The notes under the pieces are model-generated. The model ran no database searches. It had not been told where the DNA came from and was given only the letters and a program-made list of their open reading frames with translations. Of a stretch of DNA of 64,000 nucleotides, positions 15,201-23,850 are shown piece by piece. Source of the stretch: Stictocephala bisonia (taxonomy: Eukaryota; Arthropoda; Insecta; Hemiptera; Membracidae); assembly GCA_035578905.1 (NCBI GenBank), contig JAQJVL010000252.1:62001-126000 (forward strand), in the 5' to 3' direction. Position numbers and translations under genes: made by a program. Every line of letters starts with the position of its first letter. Positions within the stretch are counted from its first letter, which is position 1.

Positions 15201-15341
15201 TATTTAACTATTCTATATTTGCAAGTAATTATTAAAAATATATAATAGCTGCTACATTAATTTATAAAACTTACTCCTTTTAGCAATTTCTTGGCCCCAA
15301 CAGACTCCCAGGAAAAACAGCACGACTAGAATCTTTGACAT
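74..15341 (-). CDS. Snake-like chymotrypsin-fold serine protease homologue, probably non-catalytic (6 exons)
   Basis: Spliced gene, exons complement(15275..15341, 11459..11565, 9619..9731, 6345..6601, 5032..5171, 74..259), 870 nt including stop, 289 residues; all intron phases agree. Residues 1-17 (MSKILVVLFFLGVCWGQ) form a signal peptide. The pre-domain linker (KCEEYAALAHSGSPQC) resembles that of insect Snake-like proteases; no CLIP domain is present. H89 sits in AAGHC and D138 in GHDIAIVKL, matching chymotrypsin His57 and Asp102. The usual R-IVGG activation site is replaced by GVKIEPNEFP, and GDSGGPL is replaced by GDCLSGPL (225-232), so the catalytic serine context is lost. Residues 234-289 form the normal C-terminal lobe ending in a WIEER helix. 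I infer a secreted, catalytically inactive homologue, perhaps an immune or developmental cascade cofactor. Introns are large (up to 4.8 kb) and full of transposons. Confidence 0.85.
260..865. other. intron sequence, no recognised feature
   Basis: AT-rich start of the 4.8-kb last intron of the serine protease homologue. I see no coding signal, inverted repeat or retroelement motif. Confidence 0.5.
866..1238 (-). mobile_element. Helitron 3' part (truncated, same family as 11644-12181)
   Basis: On the minus strand the sequence ends CCGGCGAAGCGGGCGGGTAC-AGCTAG followed by T, the same 3' end as the element at 11644-12181. The body shares the AACAGCTGTTAAATAAAAAC segment and the GGCTCCATCCC segment, then similarity stops at about 1238, so the 5' part is missing. 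Confidence 0.65.
1517..2161 (-). mobile_element. PIF/Harbinger-type deletion derivative, 645 bp
   Basis: Terminal inverted repeats AACCGCGTTTACAC and AGCCGCATTTACAC are flanked by TTA at 1514-1516 and 2162-2164, the 3-bp target duplication expected of PIF/Harbinger. It contains the N-terminal part of a Harbinger transposase on the minus strand and lacks the catalytic region. Confidence 0.75.
1636..1980 (-). pseudogene. Harbinger (ALP1-like) transposase N-terminal fragment
   Basis: A 114-residue reading frame contains RRFWMTPSLKARDRYSG, a leucine/acidic segment and FLRMTSSDFEYMISMIGHKI, then KKRDTNCRNTV. This order (RRFWV.PSL, RMS..DFE.LL..I, I.K.DT..R) is that of the N-terminal domain of PIF/Harbinger nucleases. 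The DDE domain that should follow is deleted, so this is not a functional transposase. Confidence 0.7.
3235..4135. repeat. Degenerate tandem repeat, about 4-5 units of 175-195 bp
   Basis: Units restart at about 3243, 3436, 3626, 3800 and 3985. Each carries AGTTTGTTCTCTTA, GTCTAGA-AAATCTGTA and CTACTTTTAGAGG. The last two units are nearly identical over the stretch ending AAGGATGAAGGAGGTG. A diverged single unit occurs in the Helitron-like element near 27380. Confidence 0.65.
4340..4880 (-). pseudogene. Non-LTR retrotransposon reverse transcriptase C-terminal remnant
   Basis: The minus-strand frames 4675-4875 and 4408-4674 are one frame broken by a TAA at 4675-4677. They read HISYGVEVYGS, LQKKAIRIMLNL, then KHSYNTRNKNNLQI and FKKLLKTFFVEAALYNFNEY. 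This order is the thumb and C-terminal tail of Jockey/CR1-like reverse transcriptases and is the same family as 16084-16866. Confidence 0.75.
5032..5171 (-). CDS. exon 5 of the serine protease homologue
   Basis: Acceptor GTGCCAG, donor GTAAGA. Encodes RKTCPVKAELEV, an EECKKTF cysteine segment and TLCTKDPSNGPGDCL, which corresponds to the region just before the catalytic serine. It ends in phase 0 directly before SGPL of exon 6. Confidence 0.85.
5172..6344. other. intron sequence, no recognised feature
   Basis: AT-rich intron of the serine protease homologue. A short near-palindromic relation exists between AAGATTATATCACTTACTTGGAATATTC (about 5699) and GAATATTCCAGGTAAGTGATATAATC (about 5934), suggesting a roughly 260-bp inverted-repeat insertion. 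No coding signal. Confidence 0.4.
6345..6601 (-). CDS. exon 4 of the serine protease homologue (catalytic Asp region)
   Basis: Encodes DCSGRPKWARLGA, the CHPKY segment and HDIAIVKLKEKV with the triad Asp, then VPACLDTEG. The acceptor after GGAG at 6602 restores a Tyr codon with exon 3. The donor GTATGT lies after 6345, leaving phase 1. GTGVGRPIGS stands where active proteases have a TGWG motif. Confidence 0.85.
6669..7217. mobile_element. Fold-back MITE of about 550 bp (TIR GTGTTCAAAAAGTCT)
   Basis: The left end GTGTTCAAAAAGTCTGGAAC with CCCCCTTAATATT is mirrored by the right end AATATTAAGGGGG, TTCTAGACTTTTTGAACAC. The interior is also palindromic: a block around 6835-6870 (AATGTAAGCATAGGTC) returns inverted around 7020-7045 (GACCTATGCTTACATTT). 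The element is almost one long hairpin. Termini resemble mariner/Tc1-type ends; no transposase. Confidence 0.7.
7835..7895 (-). repeat. G-rich minisatellite locus, 2 units
   Basis: Two units of CCCACCCATACACGT-(8-9 nt)-GGTATTGA on the plus strand; the G-rich strand is minus. Same family as 13676-13985. Confidence 0.7.
7896..8320 (-). pseudogene. Non-LTR retrotransposon C-terminal remnant
   Basis: A minus-strand reading from about 8260 downward gives AYYGCVYPHLSYAVAIRGA, RLQKKTLCIICGLSARESC, an in-frame stop, then FHLFTNSESYKIHSYSLRNY. This matches the thumb and tail of Jockey/CR1-like reverse transcriptases (AYFG.VYP...SY...WG, LQK+..R.I.G...R.SC). 5' parts are too decayed to follow. Confidence 0.6.
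8655..8800 (-). repeat. G-rich minisatellite locus, 4 variant units
   Basis: Four units of about 34 bp containing GTTGACCCACCCAACCTCCCAGCACG. This is a diverged subfamily (CAACCTCCCAGCACG in place of CATACACG) of the dispersed minisatellite. Confidence 0.75.
8801..9618. other. intron sequence, no recognised feature
   Basis: AT-rich. No exon, retroelement motif or clear inverted repeat seen before exon 3. Confidence 0.4.
9619..9731 (-). CDS. exon 3 of the serine protease homologue (catalytic His region)
   Basis: Encodes GMLGYETSTGEVKY then LCDATLISEDTLLAAGHC. The conserved Cys-His-Cys loop around chymotrypsin His57 is visible, with AAGHC in place of the usual TAAHC. Acceptor AATAG, donor GTAAGT; it ends in phase 2. 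Confidence 0.88.
9899..10620 (+). repeat. Large dispersed repeat, copy 1 (copy 2 at 17710-18440)
   Basis: From TTTTAAAAGTTGATATAAAA onward this stretch matches 17710-18440 with few differences for about 720 bp, including a frame encoding LGDEKRMNSGRKRKFKESSW. The similarity covers the left part of the inverted-repeat element at 10331-11100 plus 430 bp to its left. The right parts differ. Confidence 0.75.
10331..11100. mobile_element. Inverted-repeat element rich in AACGTTGCAAGTGAC motifs, 770 bp
   Basis: Starts CTGCCGAACAACGTTGCAAG and ends with the inverted copy CATTTGCAACGTTGTTCGGCAG (one mismatch over about 24 bp). The core motif AACGTTGCAAGTGAC recurs at about 10340, 10385, 10499, 10708 and, as a head-to-head pair, 10872-10901. 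A short frame (93 residues, 10413-10694) is shared with the copy at 18297. No transposase motif is recognised, and no clear target duplication is visible. Confidence 0.6.
11459..11565 (-). CDS. exon 2 of the serine protease homologue (linker)
   Basis: Bounded by a pyrimidine-rich CTCCAG acceptor and a GTAAGT donor. It encodes KCEEYAALAHSGSPQC followed by a lysine-rich stretch and NEFPAT. The cysteine pattern matches the light-chain linker of Snake-like proteases, but no Arg/Lys-IVGG cleavage site is present. Confidence 0.85.
11644..12181 (+). mobile_element. Non-autonomous Helitron, 538 bp, both ends present
   Basis: Begins TCTATATATATAAAATCC after A (11643) and ends CTAG (12178-12181) before T, the A^T insertion of Helitrons without target duplication. 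A GC-rich block (CCGGCGAAGCGGGCGGGT) precedes the CTAG, as in Helitron 3' ends. The early region with TTTATGCGCTACCAAACCG is common to many insect Helitron-like repeats. No Rep/helicase coding. Confidence 0.75.
12764..13050 (+). mobile_element. tRNA-derived SINE
   Basis: The head shows a degenerate pol III A box (TAGCGTAGTTGGTTAA) and a B box (GGTTCTCAGATCGATCCC). A roughly 190-bp body follows, then an A-rich tail (AATAAATAAATAAAAATT). TTAATT repeats precede the head. Confidence 0.7.
13051..13675. other. intron sequence, inverted-repeat relation with 14690-14900
   Basis: No coding. Segments such as GAACTTCTCGATTGACTTTA-like sequence near 13258 and the region 14840-14880 (CAATCGAGAAGTTTTACTAA) are mirrored, and TTTTCGATTGATTTCATTTT near 13360 has a partner near 14725. 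This suggests an old fold-back element of about 1.8 kb around the minisatellite. Confidence 0.35.
13676..13985 (+). repeat. G-rich minisatellite, about 9 units of 33-35 bp
   Basis: Units read ACCACTGCACGTGTAT-GGGTGGGCGGGTGGGTCATA with point variation. The run GGGTGGGCGGGTGGG fits the G-quadruplex pattern, and CACGTG is a perfect 6-bp palindrome. Apparent reading frames rich in Pro/Thr/His or Trp/Val/Gly here are repeat artefacts. Confidence 0.9.
13986..15274. other. intron sequence, no gene seen
   Basis: AT-rich first intron of the serine protease homologue. It includes the right arm of the inverted-repeat relation described for 13051-13675. No coding signal. Confidence 0.4.
15275..15341 (-). 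CDS. exon 1 of the serine protease homologue (signal peptide)
   Basis: The ATG at 15339-15341 opens a hydrophobic leader (ILVVLFFLGVCWG) typical of a secretion signal, followed by QEIAKR. The exon ends in phase 1 at a consensus GTAAGT donor (minus strand, from 15274). Confidence 0.85.
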
Positions 15342-15540
15342 GATTTTAGCAACAGGCAGAGTTTGTCTTCTGAGAGAGTCTATACCTTCCTCCCCCCACC
15401 ATGGCGGTCAGGTTCAAGGTCAACACCCCGCTCTTCTTGAAACTGGTTTGTTTCTCAGATCATACTTGGGAATTACCTCAGGATTGGAATTGAATTCCTG
15501 GAAACCCCTAATTGAGTGCAGGAAGTAAAATTTCCAGAAT
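15342..15540 (-). promoter_or_regulatory. 5' UTR / proximal promoter region of the serine protease homologue
   Basis: Noticeably less AT-rich than its surroundings. A kappaB-like sequence GGGAATTACC lies at 15468-15477 on the plus strand, one base off GGGRNNYYCC, about 130 bp upstream of the ATG. A weak TATAGA lies about 40-45 bp upstream. No transcript start can be set from sequence alone. Confidence 0.3.
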
Positions 15541-16074
15541 AATTTATCCTTAAAAATTTGATTCTTATAAGATGCTACACATTTTTATTGCTTGGGACTA
15601 AAAAGAAATATTGTGTAGATTGAGCCAGTAATCAAATTAATTTCTTAAAAATCATTATCTGGAGACAAAGGTTAAGATTTTTTAACATGTTAAATAATTA
15701 ATCAATAAATAATTATAATTAATATAGAGGCTAGTAGGTCAGGAATGAGTTTAATAGATAACAGCAAATTTTTGATAAGACTCAGTAAATAGACAAGAGT
15801 AAACAAAAATAAGAATATATCCTCATATATCATTAATGTATTGTAATTATTATTCATATATTATTATTTATTTTATTCTGGTTAGGTATCAATATTTTTC
15901 TATGAAATATTTTATCTTTATCAACTTACGGAAATATTAAATTATATTGAACAAAACCATTGAAATGGCATAAATATTTCATTTAATTTGTATTATGAAT
16001 TGTTACTTAACTTCAATAATTTTTTTTCCGTTAGATAAAATCGTATTTGTTAGACTTAAAACAGACTTACTACT

Positions 16075-16960
16075 GCTCCAGAATTGGAAATAGGAGCACA
16101 TATTGAACTTGCAATACTTCAAGAGCACTTTATAAAAAATAACTTATTTTTGAATTCACAAAAGACCAACTATATATGTTTTTCTACAGCGCAAAATAAC
16201 AATGCACTCCAACCAAATATCTTTATCAATACTGACGAAGTATCACAGATTAATCAAACAAAATTCTTAGGCTTATTAATTGATAAAAATTTAAATTGGA
16301 ACAGCCACATTGATCAAGTAATTAGTAGAGTTAACTCAGGCCTTTTTGCCCTAAAAAGAATGTATTTTTTATGTAACCAAACTTATTTAAAAAACCTATT
16401 TTATGCTCATGTGCAATCTCACATTGCTTATGGCATTTGTGTGTATGGAGGAACATCTACTCAAAATCTAAATAAACTCCTAATTTTACAGAAAAAAGCA
16501 ATCAGAATAATTTTACATTTAAAATCTGATGATTCTGTTAAAAATCAATTTGCTAGTCTCCAAATTTTAACTGTTTATGGACTATATATATTGGAGTGCA
16601 TAATGTACGTGATAAACCATGGTAGTGATATTAAGATACATAGCGATATCCATAATTATAACACGAGGGGGAAAAACACTTTGGTACTCCCTCAGCATAA
16701 CCTTGAGCTATTTAAGAGAAAGACGTCATATATGGGAGCAAAGTTTTTAAATTCTCTGCCAAACGTCATTAAAATTGAGAAAGATATTGTTAAATTTAGA
16801 AAATTGCTTAAAAATTATTTAGTAAATAAAGCACTGTATTCATTTGAAGAATTTTACAATATGTAACTAGCATAGGATTAATTTAAGTTTGACGCTATTT
16901 GTTGTACACAGATGTGTAATTATATGAATAAAGAGATTTGTCTATTGTCTATTGTCTACT
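16075..16960 (+). mobile_element. 5'-truncated non-LTR retrotransposon 3' end
   Basis: Contains the C-terminal part of a reverse transcriptase followed by a short 3' UTR with AATAAA (16926) and a (TTGTCTA)n tail at about 16937-16959, the kind of short tandem 3' tail seen in Jockey/CR1-related elements. Truncation at the 5' side is typical of incomplete reverse transcription. Confidence 0.8.
16084..16866 (+). pseudogene. Reverse transcriptase C-terminal fragment (Jockey/CR1-like)
   Basis: A 260-residue open frame contains FLGLLIDKNLNWNSHIDQV (the conserved K.LG...D..L.W..H segment), FYAHVQSHIAYGICVYGG, LQKKAIRIILHL, HNYNTRGKN and FRKLLKNYLVNKALYSFEEF. These are the post-catalytic palm, thumb and tail of a non-LTR reverse transcriptase. 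The YADD motif and endonuclease are missing, so it cannot be autonomous. The frame is uninterrupted, suggesting a younger copy than that at 4340-4880. Confidence 0.85.
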
Positions 16961-17709
16961 TACACTGTTGATGTACCTACACAAAACCTATTTATAGAAT
17001 ATTATGTTCAATATAATTTGTCTTCTTACACACTTTTACAAAATATTGACTCCTGTTTTTAAATAATAAAGGAAAAATTTGGTTAAAAAACAATGTATAG
17101 TTGTTCGTATAACCAATTAAAATTATTTTAGGAGTATGGTTTTTGACAATCAACTTCCAAAAAATTTAGTCTTTTTGGCATAATTCGAACAAAAAATAGG
17201 CCTAAAGAAATATTATATAACAGAAGAAGTATTGACAAATATAAAAGCCTTACAATTATTAATTTCAATGATTTGTATAATGGTAAATTATTTGTAAACA
17301 AGGTTTCTTAATTTATCCATTACTATCGTAACACAATTTTACATCAAATTCATTTTTAGAGATTCAAATCAGTTAACGGTTAGATCTGTGGATAATAGCC
17401 TTTTATAAATATTTCTAGGGTTGACATAATTAAAGTGGAATTTTAAATGAAATATTCAAACAATAGTTTACAATAACAATATACTTTATTAGCACAACAA
17501 ATTTGTTTTTAACAGACTAATACATTTAATATATATTTGTAGTAAATGATTAAAAATGGTCTCTGATACTTGGTTCAAGTAGAACTTACAAAACTTTTTT
17601 TGTTCAGATTAACAAGAAGAAATTCTGCTGTTTGGTTGGGCAAAACCAAAACTTTATAAGTATTATTAGTATTGTATAAGTAAAAATCTTTGACTGGTTG
17701 TTTTTTATG
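16961..17709. other. intergenic AT-rich sequence
   Basis: No coding or mobile-element signal recognised. Confidence 0.4.
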
Positions 17710-18660
17710 TTTTAAAAGTTGGTATAAAAATGAATTTAGTCAATGGTCAGCAATATCTTTTTTTGTATACCTTTGTTTAGTGTATGTACTAATCAAATAC
17801 GTTTATTTAATAAAATAATAATAGTGGCTTGTATGGGCAAAAGCTCCTAAATAAATAAAATACAAATGTTACTGTTGAATATTATTTTACGTATACGAGT
17901 TTGTTCAAGTGAATACCAGCTTCTTTAAGGTTTGGCCTTTTTGCCTTGTTAGTTAGGGCAACATAGACAACTCAACACTTCTAATGATTGAGGTTTAGAA
18001 GTAATAAAGGGCTAATGGCTCTTAAATAATAATACTCTAGCTTTATTTGTGAGCAAATATTCTGTTTTCTTTCCCTCTAATATTCACTTAAACCCCAAGC
18101 CTAGTGCCATAAAAATAATCTTTAATTTATGAGTTGAATGGGCCCGCCGAACAACGTTGCAAGTGACATTTTTCGTGAAACTGAGATTTTAACAAAACAA
18201 TGTTGCAAGCGACATTCTACTTCACTTGGGCTATTTCATTTTGAAAAACATTGAGTTTGGCAGCAATGAGAGCCTGCCAAATGAGCGGGAAACTGGGTGG
18301 CGCGGCCCCCAGTCATGTTGGGTGTTATTCTTTGGTCGGGCGATGAAAAAAGAATGAATAGTGGCAGGAAAAAAAAATTCAAAGAGTCCAACTGGAAAGA
18401 CAAGTGGCATAAATGGACAAGAGAAATTTGCCACGATGGAACGACACAAGGAACTCTTGACTGCAAATTATTTTATTGCAAAGAGGTTTATGATTATGAA
18501 GTACCCATTTCCTCATTGCTAATGAGGCACCCAGTCTCTCCCCCTCATTCTCAAATCACACTTTGGGTTATTGAAAAAGTTCAGTTTTATAAATTTTTGG
18601 ATATATTATTTAAATTAAATTCTGCATCACAGGAGTGCCAACTAAGAAAAAAATAATGTT
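17710..18660 (+). repeat. Large dispersed repeat, copy 2, with short frame at 18297-18656
   Basis: Matches 9899-10620 to about 18425, including AACAACGTTGCAAGTGACAT at 18151 and AATGTTGCAAGCGAC at 18199. It carries a 119-residue frame with GDEKRMNSGRKKKFKESNW that continues past the shared part (GTLDCKLFYCKEVYDYEV). That continuation, absent from copy 1, may preserve more of the original element. No known domain recognised. Confidence 0.65.
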
Positions 18661-18821
18661 TACCAGGCAATTACTGATTTTTATGTTTCATCAGAACTCT
18701 GTTTATTTTTACATATGTACTGTGTTCAAAAATTTTAATTAGAATTGTCCCAACAGAACTGGAACTGTCTGATTATTTTGTTCCAATGTCAGTACCGTAA
18801 AGGAATGGATCAAACATATTT

Positions 18822-19289
18822 TACTACTGTCGGCGCAGAAATTATGTGCACCCGAGTTTGAAGGCTGTTTACTAAGAAACTTGGAGGCCTATGAAAACAT
18901 CAATGGCATCATTGTTTTCCTCGTTTAATTTTGCGTTATGACATGTGCATTTAAAAATTTTACTATAATAGTTAAAATTCAAAAATTCATAAAACATATA
19001 GAAAACATTCTTATTAACCACATATTAACATATAAATACTAAACAATTACGCGGTTTTTAGTAATAATGGTGTAAACATGATTTATAGTGAGAACTAATT
19101 AAAGTTCTGGTAATTTTTTGGTTACAACTAGGATAGAAATTACTAAAACTTCTAATAAAATTTAAAATACACATTTCCTAACGCAAAATTAAACCAGAAA
19201 AACAATGGTGCGATTTGAGTTTTCATAGGTCTCTTAGTAAACAACCTTCAAACTCGGGTGCACATAATTTCTGCGCCGACCGTAGTAGT
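18822..19289. mobile_element. Fold-back MITE, about 465 bp
   Basis: The left arm TACTACTGTCGGCGCAGAAA with TTATGTGCACCCGAGTTTGA is mirrored at the right by CAAACTCGGGTGCACATAA, TTTCTGCGCCGACCGTAGTA. Arms remain similar for roughly 130 bp (GTTTACTAAGA, then TTTTCATAGG, CAATGG, TTAATTTTGCGTT). No coding. Confidence 0.75.
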
Positions 19290-20476
19290 TCCAGTTCCCC
19301 TAGTTAGTTTTGTTCATTCTGTTTCTTCATATATTTTTGATATATTTGTGTTGACTTGAAAGGGCTTCTGCCAACTTAACCTCCAGTTTCAAGTCTAAAT
19401 TCCATTCAACCCTAACGTTCCTTTTTTAGTGTTTTGATTAGTTTTTTAAGTGTGATTTATTTATTATCTATACGAATTAGTTTATATGAACTTGTATAAC
19501 AATATCTAGTATTATTCAAGAAGACTATACTTGTCAAATATCATAGGAAAGCTTTCATTTTGATAGTGATATACAATGACAGCCCAAATGAAGATGAGGA
19601 GTAAAAGACATTGAAGTTTCAAGAAGTTACTGATACAGAATAAGAATGAGAGGATGACGAACAAGAGTGTTTAACCTGTAAAAAACTGTACAATAGAAAA
19701 ACTTTTATAAAAATAGTATTACTGAAAAATATTTAAAAAAATTATATTCTAAAATAAATTGAAAATATTATTTTTTAACAAAATCTGTACCATTAAACTA
19801 TCTGATGATAATGTAAATTAAATAAAAAATATATTACTATTCTGTTTGGTTTTCCACTTGTGCCAATAATACTTGAATTAAAATGTCCTTACGAGCTTGA
19901 ACCTTTTGCCAATGTACAAGCAATAAATGAGTGCTTGACAGTTAGGCTCTGGGATTATGACGTGACTATATGATAGGAAAATATCCAGGAGTGTTAGGTC
20001 AGAGGTCATTTGATAAATGTGTTAAGAGACTATAATTAAATCAAGCCTCTATAATTGGGAACAAAGTATGAATATTTTCATAGTTCAATAAGAGTGACAT
20101 TTCACTAGTTTGGCTTCAACTTCTCGAAACCTCCAGAAAAATGTAAGGATCTTGATGGGATAAAAAAAGTTTAGTTATTAAAATATATTTTGTAAACTAA
20201 ACAGTATTGTTTGTATATGGTAAAGTTGATGTTCCATTATATGAGGCGATATTTGCTATAAGAGTAACTTTTTCAATGTGCAATCAATTACTATTGTTTA
20301 GCGTTTTTACATTATTATAAACTAGCAGAGTGCCTGTCCTTTGTAAATGGTTTACGTTGATTTATATTGTGCTTATTTCATTCAGTAATACAAAACATGG
20401 ATGAAATAATTAACTCTAGGCTGTTTAAACGATTTTTCATATGATCATGTTTATAACAAAGAATCTATAAATATGT
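19290..20476. other. intergenic AT-rich sequence
   Basis: No gene, retroelement motif or strong inverted repeat seen. Confidence 0.4.
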
Positions 20477-20922
20477 TTATATATAAATGAATGAATGTGT
20501 GTGTTCTTTATGCATTACTAAACCACTCATCACATCATCATGGAACTTTTGGAAGTTGTACAATTCACTTCCGGGAAGGTTTCTGGATTGGTTTCATTCA
20601 CTTCCGACTCTAGGGCTCCACCCCACTGGCCTTAAAAATTTCAATTTTAGTCTTATGAAGTTATTTTATTTATTCAATTAATCATCAGCTGTTAAAAAAA
20701 AACAGATTAAATGAACATTTTTGAAACACACCCAAGTGAGGTATCAGGTTAAAGTTATGAGTTACTTTATTTATTTTACACTATCAGCTGTTAGATAAAA
20801 ACAAATAAAATGAACTCTTTGGAAATAGGCTATGTGGTGTTTATTGAAATTTAACATTTAAAATAAACTTAACAATATTGTTTATATGTTAATCCCGTAG
20901 CAAGGCAAGGTTAAACAGCTAG
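20477..20922 (+). mobile_element. Helitron-like element, diverged from 11644-12181
   Basis: Starts in TTATATATAAATGAATGAATG, shares TTTATGCATTACTAAACC, the GGGCTCCACCCC block and two ATCAGCTGTTA-AAAAACA blocks with the Helitron at 11644, and ends ACAGCTAG before T. The 3' GC-rich block is degenerate (CCCGTAGCAAGGCAAGG). Confidence 0.6.
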
Positions 20923-21726
20923 TGTTATATAAAACAGACATATACAATATTTACAGCTTTATTTCCCTTTGTGAAATTTGCAGATTTCTTCTGCTTGTAT
21001 CACATGAGCGCAAAAGTACGTTGTGGTTAGGTTTTGTACAGAATGTACTTCACAACCACAGTAGCGACACTTCCATTGCATTGATGTGGTGGAGCTAGTG
21101 AAACGCTAGCGCTCCTAATGACAGGAGCAGAAAACAACACCATATTAACATTGTGTCTTGCAATGAAGTGGAATAATAACAGAAAAAGTACCATCATGGA
21201 TTATAGACATATGTAATTCGGCATTTACTAAGAACAGCTGTGAATGTTAATAGTGAGAGATACACGCTACTCTGCTACCACCGTTAGGATCCCTATCGTT
21301 GTGTTTGTCACCAATTTTTATCGGAGTGTTGCTACTTTCTGTTGTCAGTGTGACAGAACCTCGGTACCTAAAAAAGAAGACAGTAGGTATTACGTGCATC
21401 TCCCATGACGTCACATAGGCGTAATGGTAAAAATAAAACACAAAAATACTGTTCTAATTCTCGTAATTACAATTCCAGCTGATAAGTGGTAAATAACTTG
21501 CTTACTGTTTAACTGAATGCTTCTATGTAATTGGTAGATTTAGTTACCAGTATATAATAGAAAAAACAAATCAGCTGAGTCTACTGTGCAGCTTAGTCGT
21601 GATACCTACTGTCTTTTATAGTTCCCGTGCTTCTATGTAAGTTGTTTGTTTATTCCAACAGCTGATTAATAAAACTATTATAAATAATTAATTATCAAAT
21701 TGGTATTGCCATATATGGTTTGCATT
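20923..21726. other. Short Cys/His-rich frame on minus strand and an inverted repeat
   Basis: On the minus strand about 21095-20963 reads MQWKCRYCGCEVHSV then FCAHVIQAEEICKFHKGK-stop, a cysteine/histidine pattern that may be the tail of a transposase; I do not recognise it. An inverted repeat GACAGTAGGTATTACG (21380) / CGTGATACCTACTGTC (21599) suggests a small MITE. Confidence 0.35.
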
Positions 21727-21912
21727 GATACTTCTTAGAGCCAATTGGGCGGTGCCCTGATGGAATTTCAAAATAAAAGATAGGCCCATCTGTTAACCAG
21801 AGACCCTAAGAATGTCCATGCAATATTTCAGCTGAATGGGTCCAGTAGTTTTTCCGTGATTGAGTAACACACACAGATATACAAACACCATTAGATTTGT
21901 ATATAATAGTAA
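21727..21912 (+). mobile_element. 3' end of an RTE-like retroelement or derived SINE
   Basis: The stretch reads GGCGGTGCCCTGATGG, CATGCAATATTTCAGCTGAA, GGGTCCAGTAGTTTTTCCGT, then ACACACAGATATACAAACAC and a TATATAATAGTAATA tail. This layout (CAGTAGTTTTT-GTGATT..CA-ACACACAGA) is typical of insect RTE-clade 3' ends. Confidence 0.6.
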
Positions 21913-22739
21913 TAGGAGTTTTTAAAAAAATACACATTAACAGACTGCATTAAAGACTATTATCTGATGTACATAACTAAAATATATTTTTACATGTAGA
22001 TTACTAATAGTAGTGTAAATTTTGAATTTTTAAAATTTCAAATTTTGAACATCAATAATAAGTAATAATTTAATTGGTTCAAGTCTCTAGGGCAAACCTT
22101 AGGCAGAAATTTGACAAACCTATGAAAAAAACGTGCAATTTAAATGCTTACTAATAATAGCTTGATAATTATGTGATAATTCTACATCTGGTAACTCTTT
22201 GTGGTGCTACTGCAAGCAAAATTTTCATAAAATATTAATAAAAAAAGGTAATAAGAATTTGTTGAACCTAGATTTAATTCACGAAAGTAGTATTATTTTA
22301 GTGAAGTTACCATGCCCTTACTACCTGATTAATTGATTATAAATTTATACAAAAAAATATACATATACAACATGAAAAAGTACAATAAACAAATAATTGT
22401 CCAGCTTAGACTATCGGTCTGTGTGCAGGTCAAGAGTTCTTAGACAGGAATGTACTTAAAAATATACTACTACATAAATCAACAGATGAATAAAAGTTTA
22501 TTAGTAAAAATGGACATATTAAAATTAAATCATAACTTTAAATTAAAGAGACATAAAAAGAATATATACCACAAATTTAATTAACTTCACAAAAATATTC
22601 GAGCAAACCAAACAATTTATGAAGAATAGAAGGAAATAAATAAAATTTTACTATTTCAAAACTAAATAAAGGTAATTAATTAAAAAAGATATATTTAAGT
22701 AATTGGGAATAACAGCTGATGCTACATATAGTTTGAGCA
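21913..22739. other. intergenic AT-rich sequence
   Basis: Nothing recognised beyond high A+T content. Confidence 0.4.
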
Positions 22740-23850
22740 GATCAGCCTCTCAGTTTCCTCAGGAGATAACGTAAGCAGCCACCTACTCACCCCACGCTTA
22801 TACAACATGGCACTGCCAGCCTCCAATAACAGAATGTCTTGAGGAAGATTTTTATAGAGGGAATGTGCGATAAAAAAAGGAGCTGATAAGGTAAACTACT
22901 AAATGGCCTTGGAATCTGAAATCCAATCTATTTCTAGTTGGAAAATTGTGATTTAACTGTACAAATATATCTGATTTATTACGACTAACGTGAAAAGAAG
23001 GTTTTTATAAAAAGCTGCCTTAAGGTTAAAACAGGAAATTCTGAATACACTAAATTACTGGAATACCGCTGATTCTTTTTTTATATGAGTTTTATATTAT
23101 TTTTCTCTTAGCCATTGCGAGAGATTCCAGGGGAGGAGGCGCCGCCCCAAGCCAAAATGCCGTACTGTAGAAGCAATTGCACGTAGAAGTACACAATCTT
23201 CCTCAGGTCCAGGGGCAATACCTCTCTCACTTGCGTTAAGGCATACACAAGTATACTGGATGTGTGGACCCCAGCAGAGTTTATGATCGATTATAACACC
23301 CAAATATTTATGTTGGTCCAAATGCTCAATGATTGGCAAGCACAACTATCAGATTCAGAGTTTCCGCAAGAGTGAAGCCTCAAGGCACGCTGGCCAGGAC
23401 CACGATCAACTCTTAGAAATATTGGTAGACATTTTGTTTTGTGGATATTTAAAGTAAGAGAATTATGATCGAACCAATTTTTTATTTTAATCAACTTTTT
23501 AGAGCTCAGCGAGTATACTGATTCCCAAGAGCTGCCCAACGTGACAACTGCCATGTCATCGGCGATAAGAAATATTTTACTATGAATATTTAATTTTGCT
23601 AAATTATCAATATAAATAAGGAACAATAAAGGGCAGAGTGTGCTACACTGAACCATCTCATATTCAACTAAACTTGGGTGACTGTTAATATCATTAATAG
23701 CTACTGTTTGAATCCGATTATGGAAATAACTTTTGAACTAATCTAGAGATTTATTTCTTACACCAATGAATTGCAACTTACACAGGAGTTTTTACCTATC
23801 TAATGAATCGAAAGCTTTAGCCACGTCTTCTCAAGTATCTTAGATATAGT
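22740..23850 (-). pseudogene. Non-LTR reverse transcriptase pseudogene (palm to C-terminus)
   Basis: Read on the minus strand from 23830: DVAKAFDSLDR (motif A), a stop-broken SYFHNRIQTVAI, CPLLFLIYIDNLAKL, then IADDMAVV (motif C, usual YADD with Y to I), WFDHNSLTLNIHKTKCL, and after a frameshift QHKYLGVIIDHKLCWGPHI. After a decayed part come NHNFPTRNRLDFR and KNLPQDI. This order is diagnostic of Jockey/CR1-like reverse transcriptases. Several stops and at least one frameshift make it inactive. Confidence 0.8.
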
